Shown: positions 32,361 to 44,951, counted from the first letter of the stretch. The stretch is DNA of 64,000 nucleotides from Sanguinoderma infundibulare (GCA_032821775.1 JAVLRN010000009.1:1860001-1924000), one strand, 5' to 3'. A program made the numbers and translations. The notes: generated by a model not told the origin, from the sequence alone.

Positions 32361-34400
32361 ATGGCGACAACAGCGACCGTCGAGTACTCCTCCCACGCGC
32401 CGGAACGCATCCCCAATGCAAAATACCCGCGGCTTTCGCCACACTATCTGTTGCCCGATGGCCAGCCAGACTATCTCAAACTCATCCTCACCTCCAAGGT
32501 ATACGAGATCCTGAAGGAGACGCCGCTCGTATACTGCCCGAGCCTTAGTGCCCGGCTAGGGAACCAGATATGGCTCAAGCGCGAGGACCTCCAGGAAGTC
32601 TTCAGCTTCAAGATTCGCGGCGCGTACAACTTCATGGCCAACCTCCCGCAGGAGGACAGGTGGAAGGGCGTAGTGACGTGCAGTGCGGGTCAGTTGTGCG
32701 TACTCGTCCCGTGCCGCATCTTGTGCTCATCTCGCCCTGCCTTCACGTCCCCCTGCTCCGCCAAACATCTTGATGCGCCTGTGTTCAACATTTGATGTCG
32801 CAGGTAACCACGCGCAGGGCGTCGCGCTCTCTGGCTCGCGTCTAGGGATACCGTGCACGATCGTGATGCCGAAGGCGACGCCGTCGATCAAGGTACGCAA
32901 CGTTTCCCGCCTCGGCGCGAAGGTCGTCCTCTTTGGCCAGGACTTCGACGAGGCCAAGACGGAGTGCGGCCGCCTCGCGCGCACGCACGAGCTCGTCTTC
33001 GTCCCGCCGTACGACGACCCTCTCGTCATCGCGGGCCAGGGCACGGTCGGGATGGAGATCCTCAAGCAGATCCCGGACCCCGAGTCCTTGGACGGCATCG
33101 TCGCCGGCATTGGTGGCGGTGGGCTCGTCGCGGGTCTTGCGGAGTACGTCAAACGCATCGGCTCCCCGCGCACGAAGGTCATCGGGGGCGAGACCGTCGA
33201 CGCGGACGCGATGGCCCGAAGTTTGGAGAAGGGCGAGCGGGTGACGCTTGATGAGGTTGGGCTGTTTAGCGACGGCACGGCCGTCAAGATCGTCGGGGAG
33301 GAGCCCTTCAGGATCTGTCGGACCCTCCTAGACGACGTCGTCAAGGTTGACACGGATGAGCTGTGCGCCGCCATTAAGGATGTGTTCGAGGGTAAGCGGT
33401 CGTTGCGGACGTCATTCGCGGTAGACTTACGAAGCCTGTCTTTCAGAAACGCGTTCCATTACTGAGCCGGCTGGGGCCCTGGCACTAGCCGCGTTGAAAC
33501 GGTACATCGTTGACAAGCAGCTCATTGGCGCGCAGAAGAAGTTTGTCGCCGTGATCAGCGGGGCGAACATGAACTTTGACAGGCTGCGCTTTGTCGCGGA
33601 GCGTGCAGAGCTCGGAGAAGGTCGAGAAGCCTTGCTGACCGTCGAGATACCTGAGAAGCCCGGAAGGTCTGTCCTTCGACGCCATCTTCAATTATCTCTG
33701 GCGCCTGGGTCAACTGAGCTACTTGCGTCTTCAGTTTCGTCGCCCTGCATGACATGATCCATCCCCGTGCGACGACCGAGTTCGTCTACCGCTATCACGA
33801 CCCTCGGCGCGCACAGATATTCCTGTCATTCCAGCTCCAGACAACCACGCGTGCGAAGGAGGTATCCGAGCTCATCGAAGCCTTAGAAAAGCTAGACATG
33901 AAGGCGGTGGATATCAGCGACGATGAGATGGCGAAGAGCCACGCGCGATACATGATTGGAGGTTGCAAGCAGGTACCAAATGAGCGGCTCTTCAGATTCG
34001 GTGAGTCCGTCTCGTCATCCCGGTCTGATATCATGCTAGCAGTGCGTCTGAGACATTTGACGTTGGCTCCTTGCCATTTCGCGGTTCAAATTCCCAGAGT
34101 TTCCCGAGCGTCCCGACGCGCTCAGAAGGTTCCTGAAAGGATTGCACAGCGAATGGAACATCTCGCTATTCCACTATCGCAATCACGGCGCAGGTAAGAT
34201 GCCTTTGATTTGTCAATGCCAAGTTTATCCCAGTACGCTGACTGACTGCTGACTACCATGCAGATATCGGGAAGGTCTTAGCGGGGATCCAGGTACCACC
34301 AGCGGACACCGACCAGTTCAGCGAATACTTGACGAAGCTGGGATACCCGTACGTAGAAGAGACCGAGAACGAGGTGTACAAACGCTTCCTTAGAGGATAG
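32361..34400 (+). CDS. ILV1: Threonine deaminase (biosynthetic), 544 aa
   Basis: PLP enzyme that converts L-threonine to 2-oxobutanoate and ammonia, the first committed step to isoleucine. Exons 32361-32688, 32804-33391, 33447-33666, 33735-34000, 34098-34193 and 34264-34400 give 544 residues. The PLP lysine is Lys84 in [21 protein letters not shown] (cofactor phosphate/serine loop, formed across intron 1) and [10 protein letters not shown] (glycine loop binding PLP phosphate) follow. Two ACT-like regulatory domains, typical of isoleucine-feedback-inhibited enzymes, fill the C-terminal 200 residues ([40 protein letters not shown]). No clear mitochondrial presequence precedes MATTATVEY, although fungal ILV1 is normally mitochondrial; an upstream exon may be missing. 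Confidence 0.97.
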
Positions 34401-35294
34401 GGCCTACGCCGTTATCTCCATCAAGATCTCTTGATTATCTTGCGTCCTTCGGCCCTGGAGGATGACCGGTAACCTTGTGCTACTCAACGCCGGGGGTGCG
34501 TGACAGTTCAGGACAGTTCACGCATGATGCAAGCGGGAGTCGCATCAAGGCCCACCGAGGCTGTATTAATATTTGAAAGATCGGGCATGCCATATCGGGC
34601 ACTCATGCAGACATTTTGGATAGCCGGGATGATCTGCAGATCGACCCTGCACCTCCCTGCACAGCGCGAGGCGGTCGCTCTGATCCACTAAACGCCACCC
34701 GGATGCTGTAGTGTCTGGGTCATTGGCAACGGCGCGTTTGAACCTGTTTGAACGCGCCGGATTCGGGCAGCCTCAGCTCTGATCTCCTCCGTGGCTTTAA
34801 TGAAGTCGGACTCGGAATCAGGTCCGAAGTGGGGTGTGTTTGCGGTCCAGTCCATGTAAAGTATAGTTCTACAGCCACTACATTGGTATGAAGTAGGCTA
34901 CGGCTAGGTGTGTACGTACATCCGCGCTCGTAATAAGTTATGACCCGCGCGATTAGAAGCGGCTAGGGTTGGGGGTGGGGATGTGCAGAGCGATGGACGG
35001 TATCTAGCGATGGGCGGTATATAGCATGAGAGAGCAGCGTCAATGCGAGAGCAGGGCTTGACCAGGCAAGGTTATCTATCATACACATCTACATGGGCTA
35101 TGTACTCAATTCTACATATCTACAAGTCCGCGCCAGGCGACAGCCAGGAAAAGCTGAAACGAATGTGGATGGCGACGGGGATGACAACCGCATGGGGAGG
35201 GAGGCAGGAGGCGTAGCACTGTGGCTTAACGTGTAGGACGGGAACGGACGGTAACGGGGTTGACAACGACGACGACGACGACGGCGGCGCATGA
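34401..35294. other. Spacer between convergent genes; no gene seen
   Basis: This is the 3' flank of ILV1 and of the terpene synthase. A short direct repeat (GCGATGGACGGTAT / GCGATGGGCGGTAT) lies near 34990-35024, and a GAC/ACG trinucleotide run lies near 35264-35287. Nothing else is recognised. Confidence 0.4.
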
Positions 35295-37077
35295 TCAGGC
35301 CTCTGACTTGAAGTTCGCCCTGCTCGCTTTCCGCCACGGGCGGAAGAGGTCGCCAAAACGAAGGGGAGCGGCTTGCCGGGGAATGTTAAAGAATTTATTC
35401 GGTACCTCGAGCTTAGCCGCTGACGATGCCGCGGAAGGGGCCGGGGAGGGCGGGCGGGCCAGCGCAGTCTCGATGGCCTTGATGGCGAGCGCGGTCGTGA
35501 GCCCGCGGTTGCCCGCCTTCACGCCCGTTGAGCCAAACTGGTAGAACCAGCAGAGGTCCCAGCCGCCGTCGTCGCACTGCGCAGCGACGAGCTTTTCCAT
35601 GTCGCGAGGGCACGGGATGCCGACTGTCGCAGCCGCGAGGATGCGGAAGGCGAGGTCCATCGAGTCCCCTGCGGCGCCTACCCGCTCGGTCACACGCTCG
35701 ACGAAGAGGGGCCGGAACCGGGCCTGAACGAAGGAGTCATGGGCGCGCTGGAGGAGACGGCTCATGAAGAAGAGGAAGCAGTCGGGCGACATGTAGTAGC
35801 GCGAGCCGCCGTGATACGCCCGGTAGAACAGGACCTCGTACACCCAGTCCAGCGTGCGGGGCAGCTGGTGACCGCGGCCATGCTCGTAGAATAAGGACAG
35901 GACGTTCACGCAGACGAACGGATCCATCCGCGGTCTTGAGTGATCGAAATATGTCTGCAAGCTCCGTTCAGAAGGCGGCGCTGGCGTTCGATATGACAAT
36001 ATAATCACCTGCATGATGCCGTCTGTATCGACATATTGCAGCATCTCGTCGAGGATCGACGACACGAGGGCCGGGTCCGGTCGCAGCACCGTGAGCGCCA
36101 CAGACGTCGTGTCGACGTCGTTGGGGAACGTCTCCGAGAATAGTGGTTTTCCTACATATGCACAAATCCGTCGATCACGGCCCGGCGACGACGCAGCGGG
36201 CAGGAAATTTAGGACGCACCTCGGAAGAAGTTCCAAGTGCGCGGGCAGTCTGATGTGGTGATAAGGCTCCTGTGTCAAGGCACGCGAACGCATCAGCAAA
36301 CTGTCATCAACCCGCGAGCTATTGCATATAGCGATCTGCGCACTTGTCCTGCGTGAGCTCGTAGATGACAAGCTGGGTAAAGTTCTCCTCGAAGACAGCG
36401 CCGCCGTCCGTCGAGGACTCGAGCTTGCCGGCGTGCCTGCGGAGGTACTCCTGCCCGCGGCGCACGGGGTCGCCGAAAATATTGCGCAGCTGGCGGAAGA
36501 CGTTCGATTGGTTGTCGAAGACGATGCCGTGCATGCCTAGGGACCGCGCCGACGCGACGTTGTCGAGCTTGTCGTCCACGAAGACGGTCAGCTGCGGGTC
36601 GAGGTTCATCTCCGCGATGACCCTGCGGTAGCATCCAAGGTGAGGCTTGCGCTCGCCGATGAGCGCGGAGGGGAAGACGTGGTCGAAGATGGTCGCCCAG
36701 TCTGAGCTGAGCGACATGATGTATTCGTAGTCGGGAAAGGAGATGTTGGAGAGGGCGAGGACGGTGAGCCCGCCATGCGACTGGGCGCGGAGCTCGCGAA
36801 TCAACGCGATGAACTCCTCATTAGGCTGTAGCGACTCTCGCGCCTGCTTGAAGGCCTCGGAGATGACCTCGGCCTCGAGCCTGAACTCCTGGGCGCAGCG
36901 CTCGTAGCACTCTTCTTGGGATATCCGGCCCCGCTCGAACTCGAACCAGGTGACGGAGCTGAGGATCTCCTTGAGTTGTCGGGGAGGGATAGCCGTCTTT
37001 GTCTTCGGTGACCATCTGAAGAGGACGTCGCCGAGATCGAGAATGAGGGTCGAATATCGGCGGTGGACGGAGGACAT
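35295..37077 (-). CDS. HAD-like / class II bifunctional sesquiterpene synthase, 561 aa
   Basis: Two fused domains. The N-terminal domain (residues about 1-240) is haloacid-dehalogenase-like: nucleophile loop LILDLGDVLF, motif II LALSNIS, the motif III Lys in IGERKPHLGCY, and acidic motif IV FVDDKLDN. The C-terminal domain is an alpha-barrel cyclase with the class II motif DVDTTS, then TYFDHSRPRMDPFVC, QCDDGGW and GNRGLTTALAI. This is the architecture of the AstC/DrtB-type drimane synthases, in which the cyclase protonates farnesyl diphosphate and the HAD part removes phosphate. A drimenol-like product is inferred, not shown. Exons 36344-37077, 36009-36300 and 35295-35954 give 561 residues. 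ATG 37077 puts the HAD motif 10 residues in; an upstream in-frame ATG at 37191 exists. No P450 or transporter lies beside it. Confidence 0.88.
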
Positions 37078-40000
37078 GCTGTAGGAAGCAGCCGGATTGG
37101 GGAGGAGCAGGGAAGGAACGGAATGAGAGAACATGGCGGCGTGGCCAGGCAGTTTAAAAGAGCGGAAGGGGCGGGGGTGAGGCAGAGACAAAGCCTAGTA
37201 GAAAAGTGGAAGGTGGATAACGACAGAACCCGCACAAGATGATGGTGCCAGGTGGAAAAGTGATTGGAACTGGGCACTACTGCAGGCGCATCGCCCGCAA
37301 TTACCTGTCGCGCTGGGTCTGGCGAAGGGGGCACAGACGAGATCGCGATCTGGGCTCTGGACGTTGCGTGTGAGAGATGCGTGGACACCAGATGTCGCAT
37401 CAATTTGCACATCGTTTCGCTCGGCGCGGGCCAGGGCGCCGGCGTAACCTTTTACCTCTACACCTCGTGCCCTTGTGACCACGGACTGGACACCGCCAGT
37501 TTAGACGCGGCGGGAGCCCGCAATGGAGCACTGAGTGCTCTTTCAGCATATGCTCTGCAACATACTGGCGTTGTGGAAGACCTACGCAATCGAGACTAGC
37601 CTAAGGAACCTATGGTAAATGCGCAGGCCCATCGAAGCGTCGCGATCATCAACGGAGCCACTCAGACGCAGTTTACTCAATGGCGACATGACGGCAGTCG
37701 GCTAGCGAATATGATACGTTTCTTTCCGCGAGTTCTAGCACTGACAACGCCGCCGAGTGTCAGCATCATCGCCCGCATCCTCATGTAGACCACAAACTTA
37801 CCACGTTCCCCGCTTCAAGCTGTGGCCCTTCTGGACAGGCGTGACACTCCCCCGCTTTTGAACCCAAGGGGGTATCGCGCGGATCGTAATCTTCCAGTAT
37901 CGCTCAAGCAAGGGGCGAAGCGTAAGCGGTGGCCCTGCGCTTCAATTCGCCGCTTGGTTCTCGCTGATCGAGATAGCCTAAGCAACGGATATTGGGGCCC
38001 ATCAGCCGCTGTCCACTCTGGCTGAATCGCTTAAACGGATCACGTCTCCAGCGCTTGTCGGACCTGACCGAGTCCGACATCGCCAGTCATTATCGCTGCA
38101 TGTTAATTAAGTATTAAGAGCTCCCCGAGCCAGCCGGCACCTAGCAGAGACGTACGTTGAGGCTAATAGACCCTACGTACTACCCGTTTGCCGTATCCGA
38201 CTGCAGTTGCGTCATGGCCACAGTCCGGTAAGCCGGTATCTCTACAGTCGTGAGGACTAAGTAGTAATGATTGGACTTACCGAGTACCAACTTCGGGACT
38301 TCTCGGCGGAAATTGTCTCTTGTGAATATATTGTGACACTGTGCAACGTGTCGCGTCCAAGGTCACAGTTATCGCCTGGGCTGCACCCTGCAGTGTGCGC
38401 GCTGGTACTTGCGTTCTCCCAGTTGAGTGCTGCGCTTGTTCCTTGCTTGTCTTGGACGAGCAGTGACAGCAAGCCCACATCGGCGCGCGATCCAATGCTC
38501 GCCGATCCACCCGCGGCCTCCGGACCTGACAGCAAAAAGGGAGTGATGCACGAGTTGAGACCCTGAGCGGTACGCTGGGGAAGCGAGCGTAACCTACCGG
38601 TGTGATTCCCGACCCCGTACGCGCCTCGACAAAAAAGACCGCGGCAGGGGGGTCTGAATTGTCGGCGGACGAGACGTACTAGTTATTATGACCGGCAGCC
38701 ATGGATCGCAATTAAACTGAGTAGGCCATGTAACATGTACGTACTCCGATTGTTCAGGACTGACGAGAGGTTCGGATGTCTGCGGCTTCGCTTGCGCTTC
38801 TCAGGTTTAATTCGAATGGTCCCACCTTGCTGTATGGGTCCCGGACGCAAAGAAGACGCTGCACGCCGCTGCCGCGAGACGAGGAGTTCTAGTCGTAATT
38901 TGTCGGAGGGGAGGTGCTCGATTTTCGCTACGCACTTCTAGCCTAATTTGCGGCGTAGATCTTCGCACCCTGAAATTGACGACGCTGACGCTCGAAAGCA
39001 TATGATCGTCGGTTAATTTTTCTAGTCAAAGCAGCGAAAGCTCAGCACGTACTGCACTTGCCCGCGGCGAGCGTCCGGAACGTTCTCAAGGATCCACAGG
39101 TACACACAACTTGCCCTGGTGCTGCGGCGTCGTGGACAAGCCTCGACTGAACTCGGCGTCAGGAAGAATCAGGGGTCCGGAGGTGCAGAGTCTCGGCAGG
39201 GAGGCCCTGGGGAGGCCTTACGCCGGGGTAGTCGTTCTGCGAATACGGCGGAATACGGCGGCCGCGTCATATCGTCAGGCTGCGGAAATATGCGCCGTGT
39301 CTGGAACGTGTACGTACACGACGGGCCTCTAGAACAGCGGCGTTCCTCGCCACCCAGAAGATCAGAAGGACGGCAGAACCACACTGGCTGAAGATCGCGC
39401 GGTTCTACTAAGCCCTACTGACGCGCTGGAAGTGACGTCGGCGGACAGGATAACCTGAGAATGACCTAAAACTTGGAAATGAAAATGAACGCATGCCCGA
39501 AGTTTATAGAACCTAAAAGTTTGACCTTATTGCGACACGAGACACGAGGATAGAGGAAGTCGGCCCCGAGGAATGACGGACATAACAGCGTGGTCAATGA
39601 GCTTGAGAGAGCTTGGGCTATTGGAATCCTCATGGCTGGACAGAGCTTCTAAGACCGTGAATTGAATAATTGGACATCGTGTGGGTCGTGATGAGCTGAT
39701 AATCGCTATCTCTGTTTCACCATAGGATGAGTAGTCTTCGCGAAGCCTGAAGTCGACGGTATGGCGAGTCGAGGAGTTTCCAATGGCCGATGGCCGGAGT
39801 CCGGAAAAGATTGTGCTTCCCGGCCCAGAACCCACACTCCACCGCAGGCAAACGCAGTGAGAGAATTATCGGGAAGCAGCGACCGATACGAGCTGATACG
39901 CCCATCATCTGCAGGGAAGCGACTCAGCAGAGCGCTACTATCAGCGCAGCCTTGGGAGACGTTGACTTTCTGATTTATCTTTCGATGACCATTGTTTGGA

Positions 40001-40781
40001 GAGACTCCTGCTGAAGAAAGCAAGTGTCAGCGGCAAACACATCCGCCTTTCGACCGGCCCCGAAAAAGTTCATGTACTCCCCATACGCTGATGCGACGAT
40101 GACGGCCAATCACGATTGTGATGCCTCCACTGCTACGCGGCCAAAGAAACTGTTGCCAGTTCTAGGTAGACCGTTGCACAGCGTGGGCGGCGTCTGGAAG
40201 CTGGGCGGCGTCAGGACCAAGATAGCTCACGCGTTGCACCAGTTGAGGCGTGGCATGGACGAGATGGACGAACGGGATAAAATCCACTTCCCGGGAAACA
40301 AACGAACCAGCTTTCCAGGCATAGCCAATTCCCATCGCTGGCAGGTGGGCGCCTGACAGACTCGGAAAGGGTTAAGCTCACTCGAGTGGTTGTGTCATAG
40401 ACCAGACTTCAAATTCTGGAAGTGGTGTAGCTGCGAGTCCCATTAGTGCACGAACTAAGGGAACACTCCAGACCAACAGGGAGATAGCACATGTCGGGGA
40501 GCCCAGCGGTATTCGGAAGGTGCAGGCCGTAGACGTAAAGAGGGCAGCACCGTATCATTCCGGGTGTCTACATCGCTGATGAGAACATTTGGACTACAGG
40601 CGAGGCCGGAAGAACGGGAGAGAAGCCCGAGGGCTGGCCAACGATGCATAGGGCCGGACATGATTCCTGCCCTATGAAAGCATTAGAACCATGCCGAATG
40701 GTCATGTCGGCCTCGAGGAGTGAAGGAGGAGTAGGACGCACCGGTATGTATCTGCCTGGCCACTTCGGCGCGCGAGGACTC
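37078..40781. other. 3.7-kb gene desert
   Basis: The stretch runs between the terpene synthase start (37077, -) and the B12 subunit stop (40782, -). Open frames are short, scattered over all frames and lack recognisable motifs. No transposase, reverse transcriptase, long terminal repeat or tRNA is apparent. A small local duplication (GCGAATACGGCGGAATACGGCGG split as two GAATACGGCG units) is near 39238. It may be decayed mobile DNA too old to identify by eye. Confidence 0.45.
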
Positions 40782-40970
40782 TCAATGCGACTTGCCCTCC
40801 GTCATCAGGTTATCCGCGATCACATAGGCGGTGAACGCGACCAGAGCAACGCCGAAGCCGGGGAATGCGCGGGCGAACATTTGGCGGCGGGAGAAGACGG
40901 GGTGGTTGCGCCAGGCCTCGCGCTTTGCCCAAGGGTCGCGGAAGATCTGGGGGTCTCGTGGCGGGGACAT
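40782..40970 (-). CDS. NADH dehydrogenase (ubiquinone) B12/NDUFB3 subunit, 62 aa
   Basis: A small accessory subunit of mitochondrial complex I, in the membrane arm. The uninterrupted 62-codon frame begins MSPPRDPQIFRDPWAKREAW and has the family pattern RDPW(A/G)xREAWR, then SRRQMFARAFPGFG, followed by one transmembrane helix (FGVALVAFTAYVIADNL). Length and motif order match the NDUF_B12 family (mammalian and fungal members are 60-100 residues). The gene is divergent from TOP1, with 306 bp between start codons, which must hold both promoters. It has no intron in the coding part, unusual here but natural for so short a gene. Confidence 0.88.
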   Translation of the reverse strand: MSPPRDPQIFRDPWAKREAWRNHPVFSRRQMFARAFPGFGVALVAFTAYVIADNLMTEGKSH

Positions 40971-41276
40971 CTGGGAGCACAGGATGAGAGGCGAGCGGGG
41001 GAGGGCAAGGAGGATACAGACGGTGCGTAGGAGGTGGCTTGCTGTGGCTGGCTGAGACTGAGACTGACTGACGGTCTTGTCGACGCTGTGTTCCGCGCCG
41101 CTGCCACACTAGGCGCCGAGGCACGGGGTGATGAGTGTTTAGGGCAGGCGCGGTGATACTTCAACAGATTGGAGCTGGCACCCTTCCCCAGCCCGCTTTT
41201 CTCGTCTCACGTCCATTCCTCCTTGTCTCTCCTCCACCACTTGACTGTCCCTACCGCCGCCCTTGTGTATCCTCCC
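40971..41276. promoter_or_regulatory. Divergent promoter region, complex I B12 subunit / TOP1
   Basis: 306 bp separate outward-pointing start codons. A CT-rich tract (about 41200-41260) precedes TOP1. No TATA box is seen. Confidence 0.45.
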
Positions 41277-44200
41277 ATGTCTGGCGACGTCTCTATGCTC
41301 TCTGACGACGACACGCCCCTCGGCCCTAAGGTCTCGACCACTAGGGGCACCTTGAACGGACACGTTACGCTGAACGGCAATGGCCATGCCGTCCGCGACT
41401 CCTCCATGAGCGAGGACGACGACATGCCGCTGGTGTGTCCATCTCCATTCTACCAAAATGTGGCGGAAAACATAACCACTGGCCCTCAGTCCCAGGCCAC
41501 CCGTACCAAGTCGGAGCCCATGACCCCGGACACCCGTGTCCTCAAGCGCAAGGCCGTCGTCTCTGAGTCCTCGAGCGAAGACGACAAGCCTCTCGCCTCA
41601 TCGCCCGCCAAGTCCAAGGCCAAGTCGGGCCCCGTGCGCATAGAGGCGTCGACCACCAAGCCACCTGCTCTTAACGGCAAACGGGCCCCGCGGGCCAGCA
41701 AAGCGGTCGTCGAATCGGAGGACGATGATGACGTGCCGCTCGCCAAGCCGAAGCGCGCGGTCAACGGCAAGGGCAAGGCAACGGCGGCGTCGAAGGGCAA
41801 GGGCAAGGGCAGGCCGCCCAAGAAGAAGGTCAAGCAGCAGTCTGACTCTGAGCCGGACGTCGAATCCGAGGATGATATCCCAGCTCCGCCACCCAAGAAG
41901 GCGCCCGTCAAGGGCAAGCGGAAGGTCAAGGAGGAGAGCGACGCAGGCGAGAGCTCCTCCGAGGACGACAAGCCCCTCAAGAAGAGGCGTGCTCCTGCGA
42001 CCAAGAAGGCCACAGCTCCGCAGAAGGTCAAGGCGGAGGCGTCCGACGACGTCAAGCCCAAGAAGAGGGGCACGAAGAACAAAGAGGAGGACGGGGATGC
42101 GACATCGAAGAAGGGTAAGGCGAAGAAGGAGGAGGAGGCGGAGGACACCTACAAGTGGTGGGAGGAGCAGAACGCGAACCGCGATGGCTCCGTCAAGTGG
42201 GAGACGTTGGAGCACAACGGTGTGTACTTCCCGCCACCGTACGAGTCCCTTCCCAAGCATGTCAAGATGAAGTACAATGGTGAGTGATGTTACGTCCAGG
42301 ACGTCAGGACGCTGGTTAACCACGCTTGCATGCAGGAGAAGCCGTCGACCTCCCTCCTGAGTCCGAGGAAGTCGCAGGTTTCTATGGTGCCATGCTGGAA
42401 ACCGAGCACGCCAAGGACGCGACATTCAACAAGAACTTCTTCGATGACTTCTTGAAGGTTCTCAAGAAATATCCACCTGTGCGTGATCTTCGAGACATCG
42501 TCCATTCCAATATGTTGATCATCTGGACTAGAGAAACGACGTGAAGATGACAAAGTTCGAGCTCTGTGATTTTAGACCAATGTTCGATCACTTTGAGGCC
42601 GAAAAGGAGAAGAAGAAGTCGATGTCCGCCGCGGAGAAGAAGGCCGCGAAGGCCGCGAAGGACGCTTTAGAGGCGCCGTATACTCACTGCCAACTCGACG
42701 GTCGTAAAGAGAAGGTTGGCAACTTCCGCGTCGAACCTCCAGGTCTGTTCCGTGGTCGCGGTGACCATCCCAAGAAGGGTGCTCTTAAGGTAGCGTCGTC
42801 TCATGTCAGTTCAAGCACTAGCTCATGTGATAGTCTACAGCTTCGTGTACGTCCCGAAGACATCACGATCAACATTGGGAAGGACATTCCTATCCCTACC
42901 CCTAACGTCCCGGGTACCTGGAAGGAGGTCGTCAACGACAACACAGTCACTTGGCTGGCGAACTGGATTGAGAACGTGAATGGCAACTACAAGTATGTCT
43001 TCTTGGCTGCCGGCAGCTCTCTCAAGGGCCAGAGTGATTGGACGAAGTTCGAGAAGGCCCGAGAGCTCAAGGTCAGTCTCACTGTTTTGCTTCTTCGCAT
43101 AACGTTGACAAATCTCTCTCCGCGCGTCTTCAGAAATACGTCGACCAGATCCGAAACGACTACAACGAGGCGTTGAAGAGCAAGAACATGGGAGAGCGTC
43201 AACGTGCGACCGCCATGTATTTCATCGACAAACTTGCGCTTCGAGCTGGTAACGAGAAGGGCGATGACGAGGCGGACACTGTCGGCTGTTGTTCTTTGCG
43301 CTGCGAGCACGTCACGCTTGAGCCACCTAACAAGCTCGTGTTCGACTTCTTGGGTAAAGACTCGATCCGGTACTACAACGAGGTCGCGGTCGAGGAGAAA
43401 GTGTACAAGAATATTCGCATATTCAAGAATGACAAGAACGACGATGACGAGCTCTTCGACCGTGTTAACGTGCGTCTGCGTTTCGACGTGTTCTCTTTGT
43501 GAGCTGTGGTGTTAACGTCAAATCGGGCTATGGCAGACCGGGGCGCTGAACCGGCATCTGGCTTCGTACATGAAGGGTCTCACTGCAAAGGTGTTCCGTA
43601 CATACAACGCATCGTTGACGTTCCAGGAGCTGCTTGATCGTGGCACGCCCGAGAAGGGCACGGTTCAGGAGAAGCTGAACGCATATAACCACGCGAACCG
43701 CATGGTGGCTATCTTGTGTAACCATCAACGTGCAGTGCCCAAGACACATGAGCAGTCCATGGGCAAGATGCGGGACAAGGTGCGTCCCGCTGGTATCTGT
43801 TTGCCGTGGCATGGCTGAAGTCTGGGAATCTGCCTAAGCTGCGTGGCTTGAAGTACGAGCGCATGAAGCTTCGCCATGCCCTCTTCTCAATAGACGCCAA
43901 GTATAAGAAGAACAAGAAATACAAGGAGCCTGAGTCGGATCTCGACGATGACGCGATCGCATCGCATGAGGACAGCCTGAAGGCGAAGGAGATCGAGAAG
44001 GCGGAGAAGAAGTTCGCAAAGGACAACGAGAAGGCGAAGGAGGACGGCAAGGAGGAGCAGGAGGAGTCGGTGCTGAAGGACAAGATCGAGGAGATCAAGG
44101 AGGAGTACAAGAGGCTGAAGAAGGAGCGCGGCACGGAGAAGCACGCGCTCAAGAGGGAGAAGCCGACGGAGAAGATCGAGGAGGCGATAGATAAGTTAGA

Positions 44201-44587
44201 CGACAGGATCAAGACGTTCAAGCTACAGATGGAGGACAGAGAGGCGGGCAAGGAGGTCGCCCTAGGCACGAGGTGAGTGCCTTGCTTGTTGTCGTGCGCC
44301 GAATGTGGGTTGATGGGTTGTCGTGCGTCTCCAGTAAGATCAACTACCTAGACCCAAGGTACGTTTTCGGACTTGGCGGGGGCTCTTGTAACAGTGCTTA
44401 CTGAGTTTGGCTTAGGATCACTGTCGCGTGGTGTAAGCAGTACGACGTCCCCGTCGAGAAGTTGTTCTCGAAGACCCTGATGACGAAATGTATGTACACA
44501 AGCATTATCGTTTGCTGTGCTTCGCGATGCTGACCCAGTCTCGCAGTCCCTTGGGCAATGGAGGTGGATACGGACTGGAAATTCTGA
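41277..44587 (+). CDS. TOP1: DNA topoisomerase I (type IB), 909 aa
   Basis: Relaxes supercoils by a transient 3'-phosphotyrosine nick. Exons: 41277-41432, 41490-42279, 42336-42478, 42532-42789, 42841-43071, 43134-43469, 43537-43779, 43839-44272, 44335-44358, 44416-44489 and 44547-44587, 909 residues in phase. The N-terminal 310 residues are Lys/Ser/Asp-rich and disordered with nuclear-signal-like clusters ([22 protein letters not shown]). The core holds [27 protein letters not shown]-type [31 protein letters not shown] and [10 protein letters not shown] charged coiled-coil linker (about residues 740-850) leads to the catalytic tyrosine, Tyr868 in SKINYLDPR, on its own 24-nt exon. The intron 41433-41489 is in frame and could be retained (+19 residues). 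The acceptor at 43839 could instead be 43821. Confidence 0.96.
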
Positions 44588-44951
44588 GATTATTCATACA
44601 TTATTACTCTCACACGTTCGGATGCACCACACACCTACTCACCATATTTACCGCGGACCTTCCACTGATTGACTTGCTCTCCTCATACACTCCTCACGCT
44701 GTCGCATATCTCCCATCATACACACTGCACATACACAATGTCTTTTTAGTCTCTGTAGAAGTGCCCTTTTCAGCACCCACTGTCCGTTGTGTTGCATTTG
44801 TATTGCATAACCTCATCCCAAGGGTGCCGAAGTCGACGTGTCCGCCTGGCTCGGCGGGCGCCTTGCAAGCGGGGAAGTGGGCGTGGCACGTGTATATGAG
44901 AGGATGAGCGTCAGACTGTGAGCTCCCTCCGTTCATCCCACCACGTCCGCC
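44588..44951. other. Spacer TOP1 / CDP-DAG synthase
   Basis: 364 bp between tandem plus-strand genes. It contains the 3' UTR of TOP1 and the promoter of the next gene. No element is recognised. Confidence 0.4.

Noticed and set aside
35264..35290. Trinucleotide ACG run as a functional repeat
   Set aside because: Short, imperfect and in a 3' flank; ordinary simple sequence.
41598..42425. 275-residue minus-strand frame opposite TOP1
   Set aside because: It is the Leu/Arg-rich complement of the Lys/Glu/Asp-rich TOP1 N-terminus, a common artefact of codon bias.
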